The notes beneath the pieces were generated by a model. The model was given only the letters and a program-made list of their open reading frames with translations, did no database searches and had not been told where the DNA came from. This document shows, one piece after another, positions 45,424-54,265 of a stretch of DNA of 64,000 bases; within the stretch, counting starts at the first letter, position 1, and the number at the start of each line of letters is the position of its first letter. Where the stretch lies: positions 62,001 through 126,000 of the forward strand of contig CACOXV010000001.1 in assembly GCA_902631295.1 (NCBI GenBank), given 5' to 3'. Source of the stretch: Paracoccaceae bacterium (GTDB taxonomy: Bacteria > Pseudomonadota > Alphaproteobacteria > Rhodobacterales > Rhodobacteraceae). The position numbers and the translations under genes are program-made.

Positions 45424-46881
45424 ATGTCTAAAGTTATTAAAGGTGGAACGATAATCACGGCGGATAGAAGCTACACCGCTGATGTAAAGATAGATGGCGA
45501 TATTATTTCAGAAATTGGTGAAAACTTATCTGGTGATGAAATAGTTGATGCTAGTTCCTGCTTCGTCATGCCGGGAGGCATTGATCCTCACACCCATTTA
45601 GAAATGCCATTCATGGGTACAACAACAGCGGAGACATGGGAAAGTGGCACATTTGCAGCGCTCTCCGGAGGAACAACAACTATTATTGACATGATAGTGC
45701 CTGATGAAAGGGGTTTGTTGGTAGCACTCGATGAGTGGTTAGAGCGAGCTAATCGGCAAGCTTCATGTGATTTTGGCTTCCATATGTCTATAACGGATTG
45801 GTCAGAGCAGATATTTGATGAAATGTCAGAGGTTGTAAGCAAGGGTGTTAACACTTTTAAGCATTTCATGGCGTATAAAGGAGCATTAATGGTAAATGAT
45901 GACCAAATGTATGCTTCATTCACCAGATGCGCCGAGCTGGGCGCATTTCCATTAGTTCATGCCGAAAATGGAGATTTAATAGCAAGTTTGCAGCAAAAGT
46001 TGTTAGAAGAAGGTAATAGTGGTCCGGAAGGTCATGCGTACTCAAGGCCTCCTTCGGTAGAAGGAGAGGCGACAAATCGAGCAATAACCATTGCAGATGC
46101 AACCGGCGTTCCACTATACGTTGTTCATACCTCTAGCGAGGACGCTCATGAAGCTATTAGACGGGCGCGACAGAAAGGTCAGCGTGTATGGGGTGAGCCT
46201 TTAGTTCAACATCTACTTCTAGATGAAAATGAATATTTTAATGAAGACTGGGACTATTCAGCGCAACGTGTAATGTCGCCACCGTTTCGCGATAAGGATC
46301 ACCAAGACGGGCTTTGGGCTGGGTTATCCGCGGGATCATTGCATGTCGTTGCTACGGACCATTGTGCTTTCACAACAGAACAAAAAAGAATGGGCGTGGG
46401 AGATTTTACTAAAATTCCAAATGGAACCGGTGGGCTAGAGGACCGGTTATCATTGTTATGGACATACGGAGTCGGAACTGGCCGAATAACCCCTAACGAG
46501 TTTGTTGCAATAACTTCTACCAACATTGCAAAGATTTTAAATATTTATCCTAGGAAAGGATCTGTTATGGAGGGAGCTGATGCAGATATAATTATATGGG
46601 ACCCATCAGCTGAGAAAACTATCAGTGCGAAAACTCAAAAATCAATTATCGATTACAACGTATTTGAGGGTTTCAAAGTTTCGGGATTACCTAGAATTAC
46701 GATATCGCGTGGCGATATTGTTTGGGACTTAGGTGGTAATTCTGTTGCCCAACCAAGACGTGGTAAGCATATTGAAAGGCCTGCGTTTCCTGCAGCCAAC
46801 AAGGCATTATCAACATGGAAAGAATTGATTGCCCCAAGACCGATCAAGCGAGACGAAAAAATGATGCCGATTGGGGTTTAG
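45424..46881 (+). CDS. D-hydantoinase/dihydropyrimidinase
   Basis: The 485-residue amidohydrolase has the binuclear metal site: DPHTHLE (His56, His58), FMAYKG with the carbamylated lysine (Lys152), LVHAEN, VHTSSEDA and ATDHCAF. It opens hydantoin or dihydropyrimidine rings without ATP. ATG at 45424 has a GGGAGA site upstream; a longer frame to 45373 is not supported. Last gene of the hydantoin operon. A cyclic-imide or allantoin-like substrate remains possible. Confidence 0.87.
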   Translation: MSKVIKGGTIITADRSYTADVKIDGDIISEIGENLSGDEIVDASSCFVMPGGIDPHTHLEMPFMGTTTAETWESGTFAALSGGTTTIIDMIVPDERGLLVALDEWLERANRQASCDFGFHMSITDWSEQIFDEMSEVVSKGVNTFKHFMAYKGALMVNDDQMYASFTRCAELGAFPLVHAENGDLIASLQQKLLEEGNSGPEGHAYSRPPSVEGEATNRAITIADATGVPLYVVHTSSEDAHEAIRRARQKGQRVWGEPLVQHLLLDENEYFNEDWDYSAQRVMSPPFRDKDHQDGLWAGLSAGSLHVVATDHCAFTTEQKRMGVGDFTKIPNGTGGLEDRLSLLWTYGVGTGRITPNEFVAITSTNIAKILNIYPRKGSVMEGADADIIIWDPSAEKTISAKTQKSIIDYNVFEGFKVSGLPRITISRGDIVWDLGGNSVAQPRRGKHIERPAFPAANKALSTWKELIAPRPIKRDEKMMPIGV

Positions 46882-46928
46882 TCTTAACCAGCAAGATAAA
46901 TAAACTATCCAAAATTCAGGCATATTAA

Positions 46929-47286
46929 AATTATTCATTTTGCACTTTACAATTAGTGGTGGAATAATAGGTTCCGTTGTTTCTGTTTTTACTTCAAAAC
47001 TGGGGCTCAATTATCTGGCATCCTACTAGCATTTCCGATCGCATACGTTCTTATCTCGTTCAATATTCATAGGAGATTTGAAAAGGCTATAACAACTCAG
47101 GTTGTATACTCGGCCGTATTTGGAGCCGTAAGCTAAGCTCTTTTTTGTGTTGCATTTGCTTTATGCGTAACAATATTTTCGGATACATATATTCTGTTGG
47201 TAAATTTACTTTGATCAGTTTTGACAATTGCATTGATATTAGTAGTCGGGTTTCAAGTCCAAAAATACCGGTTGTTGTTAAAATAG
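46929..47286 (+). pseudogene. Degraded small membrane protein (weakly GlpM-like)
   Basis: Two overlapping frames combine to give a hydrophobic protein of about 115 residues: FTISGGIIGSVVSVFTSKLG, then after a frameshift near 47005 LSGILLAFPIAYVLISFNIH, and an end VVGFQVQKYR. In-frame TAA and TGA interrupt the second part before the TAG at 47284-47286. The pattern of hydrophobic segments resembles small membrane proteins such as GlpM, but this is a weak resemblance. Confidence 0.4.
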
Positions 47287-47519
47287 TTTTCAAAATCTAA
47301 AATGTATAGGATTATTTATTTTTGATTATTTGATGAAGTTAAATCAATACTCTTATGGTACGAAATTATGGAATCTTGAATAAAACTTTAGCTAATATCA
47401 GCCAGTTTTTTTTATTTCGTAACCATTATTCAGCGTTAAGTTGGCAAAGAATTGATTTATGCATAACTTAGAGATGTCAGAAGCTCAGATAAGTATAAAT
47501 CTATTACATCAGACCTAGG

Positions 47520-47533
47520 TGGCGCACCGGGGA
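47520..47533. repeat. 14-bp copy of the tRNA-Arg 3' end (possible attachment site)
   Basis: TGGCGCACCGGGGA is identical to 49852-49865, the 3' end of the tRNA-Arg gene with its CCA. The flanking bases diverge on both sides. A 14-base match 2.3 kb away on the same strand is far beyond chance for this span and is typical of att duplications left by tRNA-targeting integrases. No integrase remains. Confidence 0.5.
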
Positions 47534-48101
47534 TGCAAACAGCCTTATATAAGTGTTCAATTTATCAATAACTTATTGGGGTGTCATTTTATAAAAGCGG
47601 TCCACGGTGACTCACCTGCCATAGCTGCTCTCTCGCCTCTGCAGTCATTAACTGCGGTGCGTTCAGAGGTCAGCCATGCTCGACAATGCCGTCGTTTGAG
47701 GCAGTCTATTCAATGGTTGCTATTTAAAAACTTCAGACAAACCCAGATCTCAATCAATACATGGCTCAGGCAACACATCCATATCAGACGCTACCATACA
47801 TTTGGAATGAGAATATCCGTCCCTGAAACCTTATTAAAGAAAACAAAAATTTGTGGTAATGCGAAATGGGGCTCGACAACATGATCTGTAAATTAAGTCT
47901 AAATGGATGGATAGAATTTCAAACATTGATCAATTCTCTATTTGAACTTTGAACCGATACGTTCTGGTACAGAATGTTTACTAGCTTGCAAAGGTCAAAT
48001 AGGTTAAGTACTTTATTCGGAAACGAATATGCTAACGCCGGCATAATAAAATTCACATGCTAAACTTGAATTACTAAAACGTTAAACATATGGAGGCAAT
48101 A

Positions 48102-48743
48102 ATGACACCTTGGGAATTACATGGTCGGAGCTTTGGAAACTGTAACTGTGCATTTGGTTGCCCGTGTCAATTCAATGCATTGCCAACATATGGCACATGT
48201 GAAGCAGCTGTTGGATATATAATTGACACAGGATTTCATGGTGATGTACGGCTTGATGGTTTAATGGCTGGGTTTACGGTGAAGTTTCCCGGTCCGGTCC
48301 ATGAGGGTAATGGAGAACAGCAATTAGTGATTGATGAGCGCGCGACAGATGAGCAACGTGAAGCACTTCAAACCATCATGAGTGGCGGTGACACAGAAGA
48401 AATGGCAACAATGTTTTGGATTTATAATGCGATGTCGCCAAATAAACACGACACTTTGTATAAAAAGCTCGAAATGGAAATTGATATTGAGGCAAGAACG
48501 GGCCACATTCTGGTTGATGGAGTGTATGAAGTCCTTGGTGAACCCATCAAAAACCCAGTTACTGGTGCAGAACATCGCGTGCGAATAGATATTCCAAATG
48601 GATTTGAATACCGAATTGCTGAGATGGGTAGCGGTACGACTACTACTATGGGTGGTGGTATTCAGCTGGACAATAATAAAGGCACTTACGGACAGTTCGC
48701 CGAGATGCATCTTGGTAATACGGGAATTATTGAAGCTGCATAA
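48102..48743 (+). CDS. DUF1326 domain protein
   Basis: From ATG at 48102 the protein has 213 residues. The N-terminal CNCAFGCPCQF is the characteristic cysteine motif of DUF1326 and may bind a metal. GGAGG is 5 bases before this ATG; an ATG at 48090 overlaps the site itself and is not preferred. It is 27 bases before the DUF2182 gene; the two families are commonly adjacent and are thought to act together. Function unproven. Confidence 0.85.
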   Translation: MTPWELHGRSFGNCNCAFGCPCQFNALPTYGTCEAAVGYIIDTGFHGDVRLDGLMAGFTVKFPGPVHEGNGEQQLVIDERATDEQREALQTIMSGGDTEEMATMFWIYNAMSPNKHDTLYKKLEMEIDIEARTGHILVDGVYEVLGEPIKNPVTGAEHRVRIDIPNGFEYRIAEMGSGTTTTMGGGIQLDNNKGTYGQFAEMHLGNTGIIEAA

Positions 48744-48770
48744 TATCGCTTTCACCGGAGGATAAACATT

Positions 48771-49709
48771 ATGGGACAAAAGCCAGTCCTACCCGTTTTG
48801 CTCTCCAGACAGAATTGGGTAGTCTCAGTTTCTCTATTATTAGTCGTCGTTCTTTCGGGGATTTATACATTCCTCGGGATTGGAATGAATATGAGCGCAT
48901 TGGATATGACTCGTATGTCTGGCATCTTTAGCATGCCTGATGCTGGTACTAGTATGAACATGGATATGGATGGCAAGATGGGCATGTCAATGCCGTCTCA
49001 AGACATGTCTGCTGATAGTAATACTACAAAAGATATGGGCCAAAACCAAAGCATGATGCAGGTAGATGATCAAGCAGCAATGCAAATGCAGTCGAGTTGG
49101 TCGTTTAACACCACAATACTAATGTTCGCGATGTGGTGGCTTATGATGATCGCTATGATGGTTCCAAGTGCAGCACCCACTCTTTTGTTGTTTCATGCTT
49201 TGAAGAAACTTGGGTCCGAAGCACAGAGAGCTTTGCCTCAAACATATTTGTTCCTACTTGGTTATTTATGTGCTTGGGCATTTTTTAGTGTAGCAGCTTG
49301 CCTACTGCAGGCACAACTGGAAGCCGAGAGCCTAGCAAGTCCGATTATGATGCAAAGCACATCCACATACTTGTCTGGGGCTCTTTTGGTTATGGCTGGC
49401 ATTTATCAATTTACAACATTGAAAAACGTATGCTTAGACAAATGCCGCAGTCCAGCGGAATTCTTAGCTGAAAATACCAGAAAAGGTGAGTTTGGCGCTC
49501 TTATAATGGGTTTGCACCATGGAGTATTTTGCTTGGGTTGCTGCTGGGCGCTGATGGCTTTGCTATTTGTGGGTGGTGTGATGAACCTGTATTGGATCAT
49601 TGGAATTGCGATATATGTAGCGATTGAAAAACTTTTACCTCAGCTAAGTTGGCTTGATAAAGTTTTAGGAGTTTTATTGATCGGTGCCGGTATTTTGCTA
49701 ATCGTGTGA
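48771..49709 (+). CDS. DUF2182 integral membrane protein with Met-rich loop
   Basis: The 312-residue protein has a first membrane segment (about 16-36), a periplasmic-looking loop (about 40-110) rich in methionine (MGMSMP, SMMQ, AAMQMQ), then MWWLMMIAMMVPSAAPTLLLFHAL and further helices, ending with a short tail. The family is described as predicted metal-binding. The methionine-rich loop recalls copper-handling proteins. It pairs with DUF1326 (48102). Inner membrane. Copper is an inference only. Confidence 0.83.
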   Translation: MGQKPVLPVLLSRQNWVVSVSLLLVVVLSGIYTFLGIGMNMSALDMTRMSGIFSMPDAGTSMNMDMDGKMGMSMPSQDMSADSNTTKDMGQNQSMMQVDDQAAMQMQSSWSFNTTILMFAMWWLMMIAMMVPSAAPTLLLFHALKKLGSEAQRALPQTYLFLLGYLCAWAFFSVAACLLQAQLEAESLASPIMMQSTSTYLSGALLVMAGIYQFTTLKNVCLDKCRSPAEFLAENTRKGEFGALIMGLHHGVFCLGCCWALMALLFVGGVMNLYWIIGIAIYVAIEKLLPQLSWLDKVLGVLLIGAGILLIV

Positions 49710-49851
49710 GACCATATAAATTAGAAAATATATTTTTTTAAATACAGAATTTAAATAAGAATCGAAAATATCAAAGTGGTCCCGAAAGCGGTCCCGATAA
49801 CTGGTCCAACCCACTGTTATTATTTAATTTATTCAGAAAAAGTTAGGAAAA

Positions 49852-49865
49852 TGGCGCACCGGGGA
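49852..49865. repeat. tRNA-Arg 3' end, partner of 47520-47533
   Basis: Identical 14-base partner of the copy at 47520. It includes the CCA end and the acceptor stem 3' arm of the tRNA gene. The segment between the copies (2.3 kb) contains the DUF1326 and DUF2182 genes. Confidence 0.5.
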
Positions 49866-49928
49866 GGATTCGAACCCCCGACCCCTTGATTCGTAGTCAA
49901 GTACTCTATCCAGCTGAGCTACCGGTGC
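49852..49928 (-). tRNA. tRNA-Arg (anticodon ACG)
   Basis: The minus strand folds as a cloverleaf. Acceptor arms GCACCGG and CCGGTGC pair, the anticodon loop is CTACGAA with anticodon ACG, and the T-arm carries GGTTCGAATCC. The CCA end is encoded. Length 77 bases. Its 3' end lies at the low-coordinate side, where the 14-bp repeat at 47520 would mark the far end of an inserted segment. Confidence 0.93.
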
Positions 49929-50057
49929 ACTAAACTCGTGGTTAAGGTGAAATTATGACCTTTGCAATAGAGAAATATAGAAAGTCTTTTTATCATCTCC
50001 AGTAAAAAAATAAACTCTAAGACAACAAGTGAAGGTCACAAGCTCATTTAGCTAAAT

Positions 50058-51476
50058 TTATTTAGAAAATCTCTGAATAATACCAACGTAGTATTTTAAA
50101 AGCTTATTACCAAAAACCTTCGGAGCATAGTATTCACTTACAACTCGCTTATTTACTTCTCCCAGTGTGGGATACGGAGGTATCATTGCATTAATACTCG
50201 AAATTTTAATATTTTTTGCAATTACGAACGCCCAAAAAGATATTAGCTCTCCGGCATTTTTCGAAGTAATTGAGCAACCTATTACTTTTCTTCCCAGTAG
50301 TAAAACTTCGACAAATCCCTCTGCCTTACTATCCGTTACAGCCCTATCATTAGTTTTTAAATTCACACATGAGCGCTCTACTTTTTTTCCAAAGCGCCTG
50401 ACGGCATCCTCAAAATTCATTCCCACAGACGCTATTTCTGGGTCGGTGTATGTAACTTGCGGTATGTGATCAGTACGCAATTTGGATGGGAGCCCTAATA
50501 ATATTTTTTTAAGAACGAGACCTGCATGGTAACTGGCCGTATGAGTAAATCGTGAACCTTCGACAATATCTCCTATTGCATAAACCAACTTGTTGGTAGT
50601 TCGGAGATTTCTATCAACGGTTACTCCAAATTCATTGTATTTAACCCCTGCTCGTTCTAGGGCCAACTGCTCAATATTCGGCACGCGCCCAGCAGCAATT
50701 AACAAGTCACTTACTAATAATACTTTTCCCGAGCTTAGATGAAGTTTGATATCAACCTTGTCTTTTTCGACCCGACTAACAAATGTGTTCTCAAGAATAT
50801 TTACGCCATCATCAATTAAACTTTTCTGAACAGGCTCAACAAATCGTCGCTCATGACCCGCCATAATTCTGTTCATCTCAATTAGTGTTGTTTTAATACC
50901 TAACCTAGCATGAGCCTGCGCCATCTCTAAACCGATCGGGCCACCGCCGATGATAGCAAGATGACTGGGCGCTTTTCTTTGATCAAACAAAGTTTCATTT
51001 GTCAGATAAGATATTTCATCAAGACCCTTTAAATTTGGAATTTTTGCCCGAGAACCAGTGGCCAGCACAATGCGGCGTGAAGTAATTTCATATTCACCAG
51101 CAATTATCGTCTTACGGTCTTTAAATTGAGCATATTGCCTTATAACTTTAACTCCCATTTTCTCAAAACGTTCCTGGCTATCATGTGGCGCAATTGCTGC
51201 TATTTGTTTTGCAACGTAGGCCATTACGTCGGAATAATTAGTACTCACTTTTTCTGCCTTTATACCAAACTTATCAGAATGATTGACTTGATGAGCAGAA
51301 TTTGCTGCTGCTAAAAGAGCTTTGGAAGGCACACAGCCAAAATTTAGACAATCACCACCCATCCGGTCACCCTCAACCAACGCAACATTTGCCCCCAATT
51401 GTGCAGCACCAGAAGCGAGAACTAGTCCTCCCGACCCTGCCCCAATAACAAGCAGATCGACCTTAATATTTTTCAT
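50058..51476 (-). CDS. FAD-dependent pyridine nucleotide-disulfide oxidoreductase (MerA/Lpd-like)
   Basis: The 472-residue flavoprotein has FAD-binding GAGSGG (about 12-17), the redox-disulfide motif GGDCLNFGCVPSK with Cys43 and Cys48, and a second dinucleotide site AIIGGGPIGLEMAQ. The C-terminal IPPYPTLGE replaces the catalytic His of lipoamide dehydrogenase with Tyr, as in related MerA-like proteins without the metal-binding cysteine pair. No N-terminal HMA domain. Its start overlaps the TVP38/TMEM64 gene by 14 bases; the two are commonly paired. Substrate unknown. Confidence 0.85.
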   Translation of the reverse strand: MKNIKVDLLVIGAGSGGLVLASGAAQLGANVALVEGDRMGGDCLNFGCVPSKALLAAANSAHQVNHSDKFGIKAEKVSTNYSDVMAYVAKQIAAIAPHDSQERFEKMGVKVIRQYAQFKDRKTIIAGEYEITSRRIVLATGSRAKIPNLKGLDEISYLTNETLFDQRKAPSHLAIIGGGPIGLEMAQAHARLGIKTTLIEMNRIMAGHERRFVEPVQKSLIDDGVNILENTFVSRVEKDKVDIKLHLSSGKVLLVSDLLIAAGRVPNIEQLALERAGVKYNEFGVTVDRNLRTTNKLVYAIGDIVEGSRFTHTASYHAGLVLKKILLGLPSKLRTDHIPQVTYTDPEIASVGMNFEDAVRRFGKKVERSCVNLKTNDRAVTDSKAEGFVEVLLLGRKVIGCSITSKNAGELISFWAFVIAKNIKISSINAMIPPYPTLGEVNKRVVSEYYAPKVFGNKLLKYYVGIIQRFSK

Positions 51477-52203
51477 TTTTTTGTTCCGTTATCGTTCTCG
51501 GTAAAAGACGAAAATGCCTCAAAATCATTGGTATGAGAATTAGTACCGCCAGGCCCAGTAAAGGGCCTAAGATAAATGGGGTAAATAGGAGTTCAATGTT
51601 AGGATACTCGTTTCTATCGAATACCTCGCCAACCCCTACCCCAATCCAGGTAAAAACTATGCCGCCAGGAATGATACCAATAACTGTGGTCCAAATAAAA
51701 TTTAAAAGTCTAACACTAACAAGTGCGGGCAAGATATTCGCCAGAAAGAATGGAACCAGTGGGACTAACCTGAGTATTAACATGATTGAAACTTGATTTT
51801 GAATAAGGCCATTTTTTATTTTAACAGCAAAGTTGTTATCAAAATCATTGGACTGATTATATTTAAAACTCTTCAAACCGTATCGAACTAATATGAACAA
51901 TACTGTCGCACCAACACTTGCAGCAGTAACATTTAATAGCAGTCCTAAGTTAAGACCAAACAAAAACCCACCCGAGACAGAGGCAACTGCTGCTCCAGGT
52001 AATGAAAAAACTACTAAAAAAAAGTAAAATAACCAGAAAAGAATTATAGAGAGAATAAAATTCTCATCCCGAAAACCAGAAATATCTGATCTATTTTCTT
52101 TCAGAGCCTCAAAACTTATCAATTCACTAAAAAAAGAAAGACCGAAAGCAGCAATAATAAAAAGTAATATTACAACTGTTTTTCTAAAATCTAACTTATT
52201 CAT
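51463..52203 (-). CDS. TVP38/TMEM64 family membrane protein
   Basis: The 246-residue protein has about five or six hydrophobic segments and the SNARE-associated/DedA-like core: FSLPGAAVASVSGGFLFG (about 66-83) and RLVPLVPFFLANILPAL (about 145-161). Family members are inner-membrane proteins of uncertain, possibly lipid-related, function. It is upstream of and overlaps the disulfide oxidoreductase gene. Confidence 0.85.
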   Translation of the reverse strand: MNKLDFRKTVVILLFIIAAFGLSFFSELISFEALKENRSDISGFRDENFILSIILFWLFYFFLVVFSLPGAAVASVSGGFLFGLNLGLLLNVTAASVGATVLFILVRYGLKSFKYNQSNDFDNNFAVKIKNGLIQNQVSIMLILRLVPLVPFFLANILPALVSVRLLNFIWTTVIGIIPGGIVFTWIGVGVGEVFDRNEYPNIELLFTPFILGPLLGLAVLILIPMILRHFRLLPRTITEQKNEKY

Positions 52204-52342
52204 TGAACATTCACACCTTAAACGAGGCTAAATTTTTCGCTATCAAAGTTACATGAGTAACCTGAGTGATAGTAACTCGAACTCTTAATCTGGCAAAAAA
52301 TAACTCATCGACTTTAAAATAATTTTGAATTAGCAGAACGAT

Positions 52343-52371
52343 TTGACTTCTTAGTAATAGAAGCTTACAAG
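52343..52371 (+). promoter_or_regulatory. Candidate promoter of rpmH
   Basis: TTGACT (52343-52348) and TACAAG (52366-52371) are separated by 17 bases, about 65 bases before the rpmH ATG. The -35 is close to consensus and the -10 is poor. No other box pair in the 230-base gap looked better. Confidence 0.3.
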
Positions 52372-52435
52372 CTCGGCTTTAAGAAATCTTGTTCTTGCGA
52401 ATCTAGCGCAAAGATAAAAATACGGAGAATGATCG

Positions 52436-52570
52436 ATGAAACGTACATACCAGCCATCAAACTTGGTTAGAAAGCGCCGACATGGTTTCCGTTCAAGAAT
52501 GGCAACAAAAGCCGGTAGAAAAATTCTAAATGCTCGAAGAGCGAGAGGGCGAAAGTCCCTAAGCGCCTAG
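52436..52570 (+). CDS. rpmH: 50S ribosomal protein L34
   Basis: The 44-residue protein [18 protein letters not shown] with the following basic tail is a clear L34. It begins 7 bases after CGGAGA. L34 sits in the large ribosomal subunit. It leads the conserved rpmH-rnpA-yidD cluster, and rnpA follows after 40 bases. Confidence 0.97.
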   Translation: MKRTYQPSNLVRKRRHGFRSRMATKAGRKILNARRARGRKSLSA

Positions 52571-52610
52571 GATTACTCTTAGTCCTGAGACGCACTTTTG
52601 GTGCAAACTC

Positions 52611-52985
52611 ATGGAAAATTTCTCATCAGAACTTTGCAAGTCTAAGCATACGTTGGAAACTCTTTCAAAAAGAATGGATTTTATTGCAGCGTCTAAAGCA
52701 GAAAAATTTATTGGAAAATCTATAATTGTTCAGGCTCGGCCTAACTCACTTGAAAATATAAGAGTAGGATACACTGCAAGCAAAAAAGTTGGCAATGCAG
52801 TCATGCGCAACCGTGCTAAAAGACGCATGAGGGCAGCTGCAGCAGAAACCATCGCTCAATATGGGACTTCTAGCACAGACTACGTTTTAATTGGACGAGC
52901 TGAGAGCACCTGTAATACAAAATTTAAAGACCTAAAATTTGAATTAATCCATGCTTTGAAAAAGCTAAGTGTAAGACAAAAATGA
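52611..52985 (+). CDS. rnpA: Ribonuclease P protein component
   Basis: The 124-residue basic protein has the RnpA motif [21 protein letters not shown] (about 51-71). It assists the RNase P RNA in maturing tRNA 5' ends. The N-terminus before residue 15 is variable in the family. Its stop overlaps yidD by 4 bases. Confidence 0.95.
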   Translation: MENFSSELCKSKHTLETLSKRMDFIAASKAEKFIGKSIIVQARPNSLENIRVGYTASKKVGNAVMRNRAKRRMRAAAAETIAQYGTSSTDYVLIGRAESTCNTKFKDLKFELIHALKKLSVRQK

Positions 52986-53209
52986 ACCCTATTTCGTTTT
53001 TCATCTCACTTCCAATAAGGGCTTATAGGGCTATATTCTCGCCTTGGGTAGGACATAACTGTCGCTATCAACCAACGTGCAGCGCATATGCACTAGAAGC
53101 CCTGGAAAAAAGGGGTGCAGTCATCGGAGTTTACTTAATTGTAAAGCGCCTACTTAAATGCCATCCTTGGGGTGGACAAGGCTATGATCCAGTACCTGAG
53201 AAAAAATAA
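52982..53209 (+). CDS. yidD: Membrane protein insertion efficiency factor YidD
   Basis: The 75-residue protein has an amphipathic N-terminal helix ([19 protein letters not shown]) and the family core [15 protein letters not shown] with C-terminal [13 protein letters not shown]. It helps YidC/Sec insertion at the inner membrane. Overlaps rnpA. Confidence 0.95.
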   Translation: MNPISFFISLPIRAYRAIFSPWVGHNCRYQPTCSAYALEALEKRGAVIGVYLIVKRLLKCHPWGGQGYDPVPEKK

Positions 53210-53269
53210 ATAATCTCAAATAAATTTGCATGACTTGTTATGGACATTAATCTAATTTAAAGCCCTGAT

Positions 53270-54097
53270 ATGCTTGACGATCTTAACGATATCCATCCTT
53301 TATTTTACGGTGCACCATCGAGTACTGAATTCAAAAAACTAAGACGTAGAATAATTCGAAACGTAAGCCAGGCCATTAGTGACTACGGCATGGTGGAGAG
53401 AGACGCACGCTGGTTAGTTTGTTTATCTGGCGGAAAAGACAGCTATACACTTTTAGCAGCTCTGTATGAACTAAAATGGAGAGGATTATTACCTGTAGAT
53501 ATTTTAGTATGTAACTTAGATCAGGGGCAGCCTAACTTTCCACAAACCATTCTTCCAGAATTCTTAGAAAAAATGGAAGTACCACATAGGATTGAATATC
53601 AAGACACATACTCTGTGGTAGTCGATAAAATTCCGGAAGGTCGCACATTCTGCTCATTATGTTCAAGATTAAGGCGAGGGCACTTATACCGTATAGCTCG
53701 CGAAGAAGGGTGTTCGGCAGTCGTACTAGGTCACCATAGGGATGACATACTAGAAACCTTTTTTATGAACCTTTTCCATGGCGGTAGGCTTGCTACGATG
53801 CCGCCCAAACTTGTGAATGAAGAAAAAGATTTATTTGTCTACCGCCCCCTTTCTTACGTGGCCGAGGCTGATTGTGAAAAATTTTCAAAACAAATGAATT
53901 ATCCAATAATTCCGTGTGATTTATGTGGATCTCAAGATGGACTACAGAGACAACAGGTGAAAAGGATTTTAGATGGTTGGGAAAAAAATAGCCCTGGGCG
54001 ACGTCAAGTAATGTTTCGATCTTTGATGAATACGAAACCGTCTCATTTATTAGATAAGAATTTATTCGACTTTTTAGACCTTCAGAGAGAACTGTAG
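53270..54097 (+). CDS. ttcA: tRNA 2-thiocytidine biosynthesis protein TtcA
   Basis: The 275-residue enzyme has the PP-loop SGGKDS (53-58) and cysteines typical of Ttc[12 protein letters not shown] (Cys128, Cys131) and PCDLCGSQ (Cys213, Cys216), used for a [4Fe-4S] cluster. It thiolates C32 in some tRNAs. It lies between yidD and yidC, a position that varies among alphaproteobacteria. Confidence 0.92.
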   Translation: MLDDLNDIHPLFYGAPSSTEFKKLRRRIIRNVSQAISDYGMVERDARWLVCLSGGKDSYTLLAALYELKWRGLLPVDILVCNLDQGQPNFPQTILPEFLEKMEVPHRIEYQDTYSVVVDKIPEGRTFCSLCSRLRRGHLYRIAREEGCSAVVLGHHRDDILETFFMNLFHGGRLATMPPKLVNEEKDLFVYRPLSYVAEADCEKFSKQMNYPIIPCDLCGSQDGLQRQQVKRILDGWEKNSPGRRQVMFRSLMNTKPSHLLDKNLFDFLDLQREL

Positions 54098-54265
54098 AAG
54101 CAAAATAAAGCTCTGACCAACCAAGATAATTAAAAATTGAGTAAAATAATCTCTATTTTTCTACTAAAAGTAACTTGGTATCTATAAAATCGCTGAAACG
54201 GTCTTGACCTTTTTGGTCTTAGTCTGTTGAACGTTGTTAAAATAAAGAGATTTGGCGGCTTTTTT

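Larger units (their letters stand above)
46882..48101. other. 1.2-kb gene-poor interval
   Basis: Beyond the decayed membrane-protein gene (46929-47286) and the 14-bp tRNA-end repeat (47520-47533), nothing coding is convincing here. A plus-strand frame of 121 codons (47519-47884) begins inside the repeat, has no recognisable domain and no RBS. The interval has the look of DNA left by deletions or insertions. A promoter for the DUF1326 gene should lie near 48000-48090. Confidence 0.45.

Noticed and set aside
47520..47533. Second tRNA gene at 47520
   Set aside because: Only the 14-base 3' end matches; no cloverleaf can be drawn from the flanking sequence.
47519..47884. 121-codon plus-strand open frame
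   Set aside because: No RBS, no recognisable domain, start inside the tRNA-end repeat and composition unlike neighbouring genes. The minus strand also lacks a long open frame, so it is treated as non-coding.
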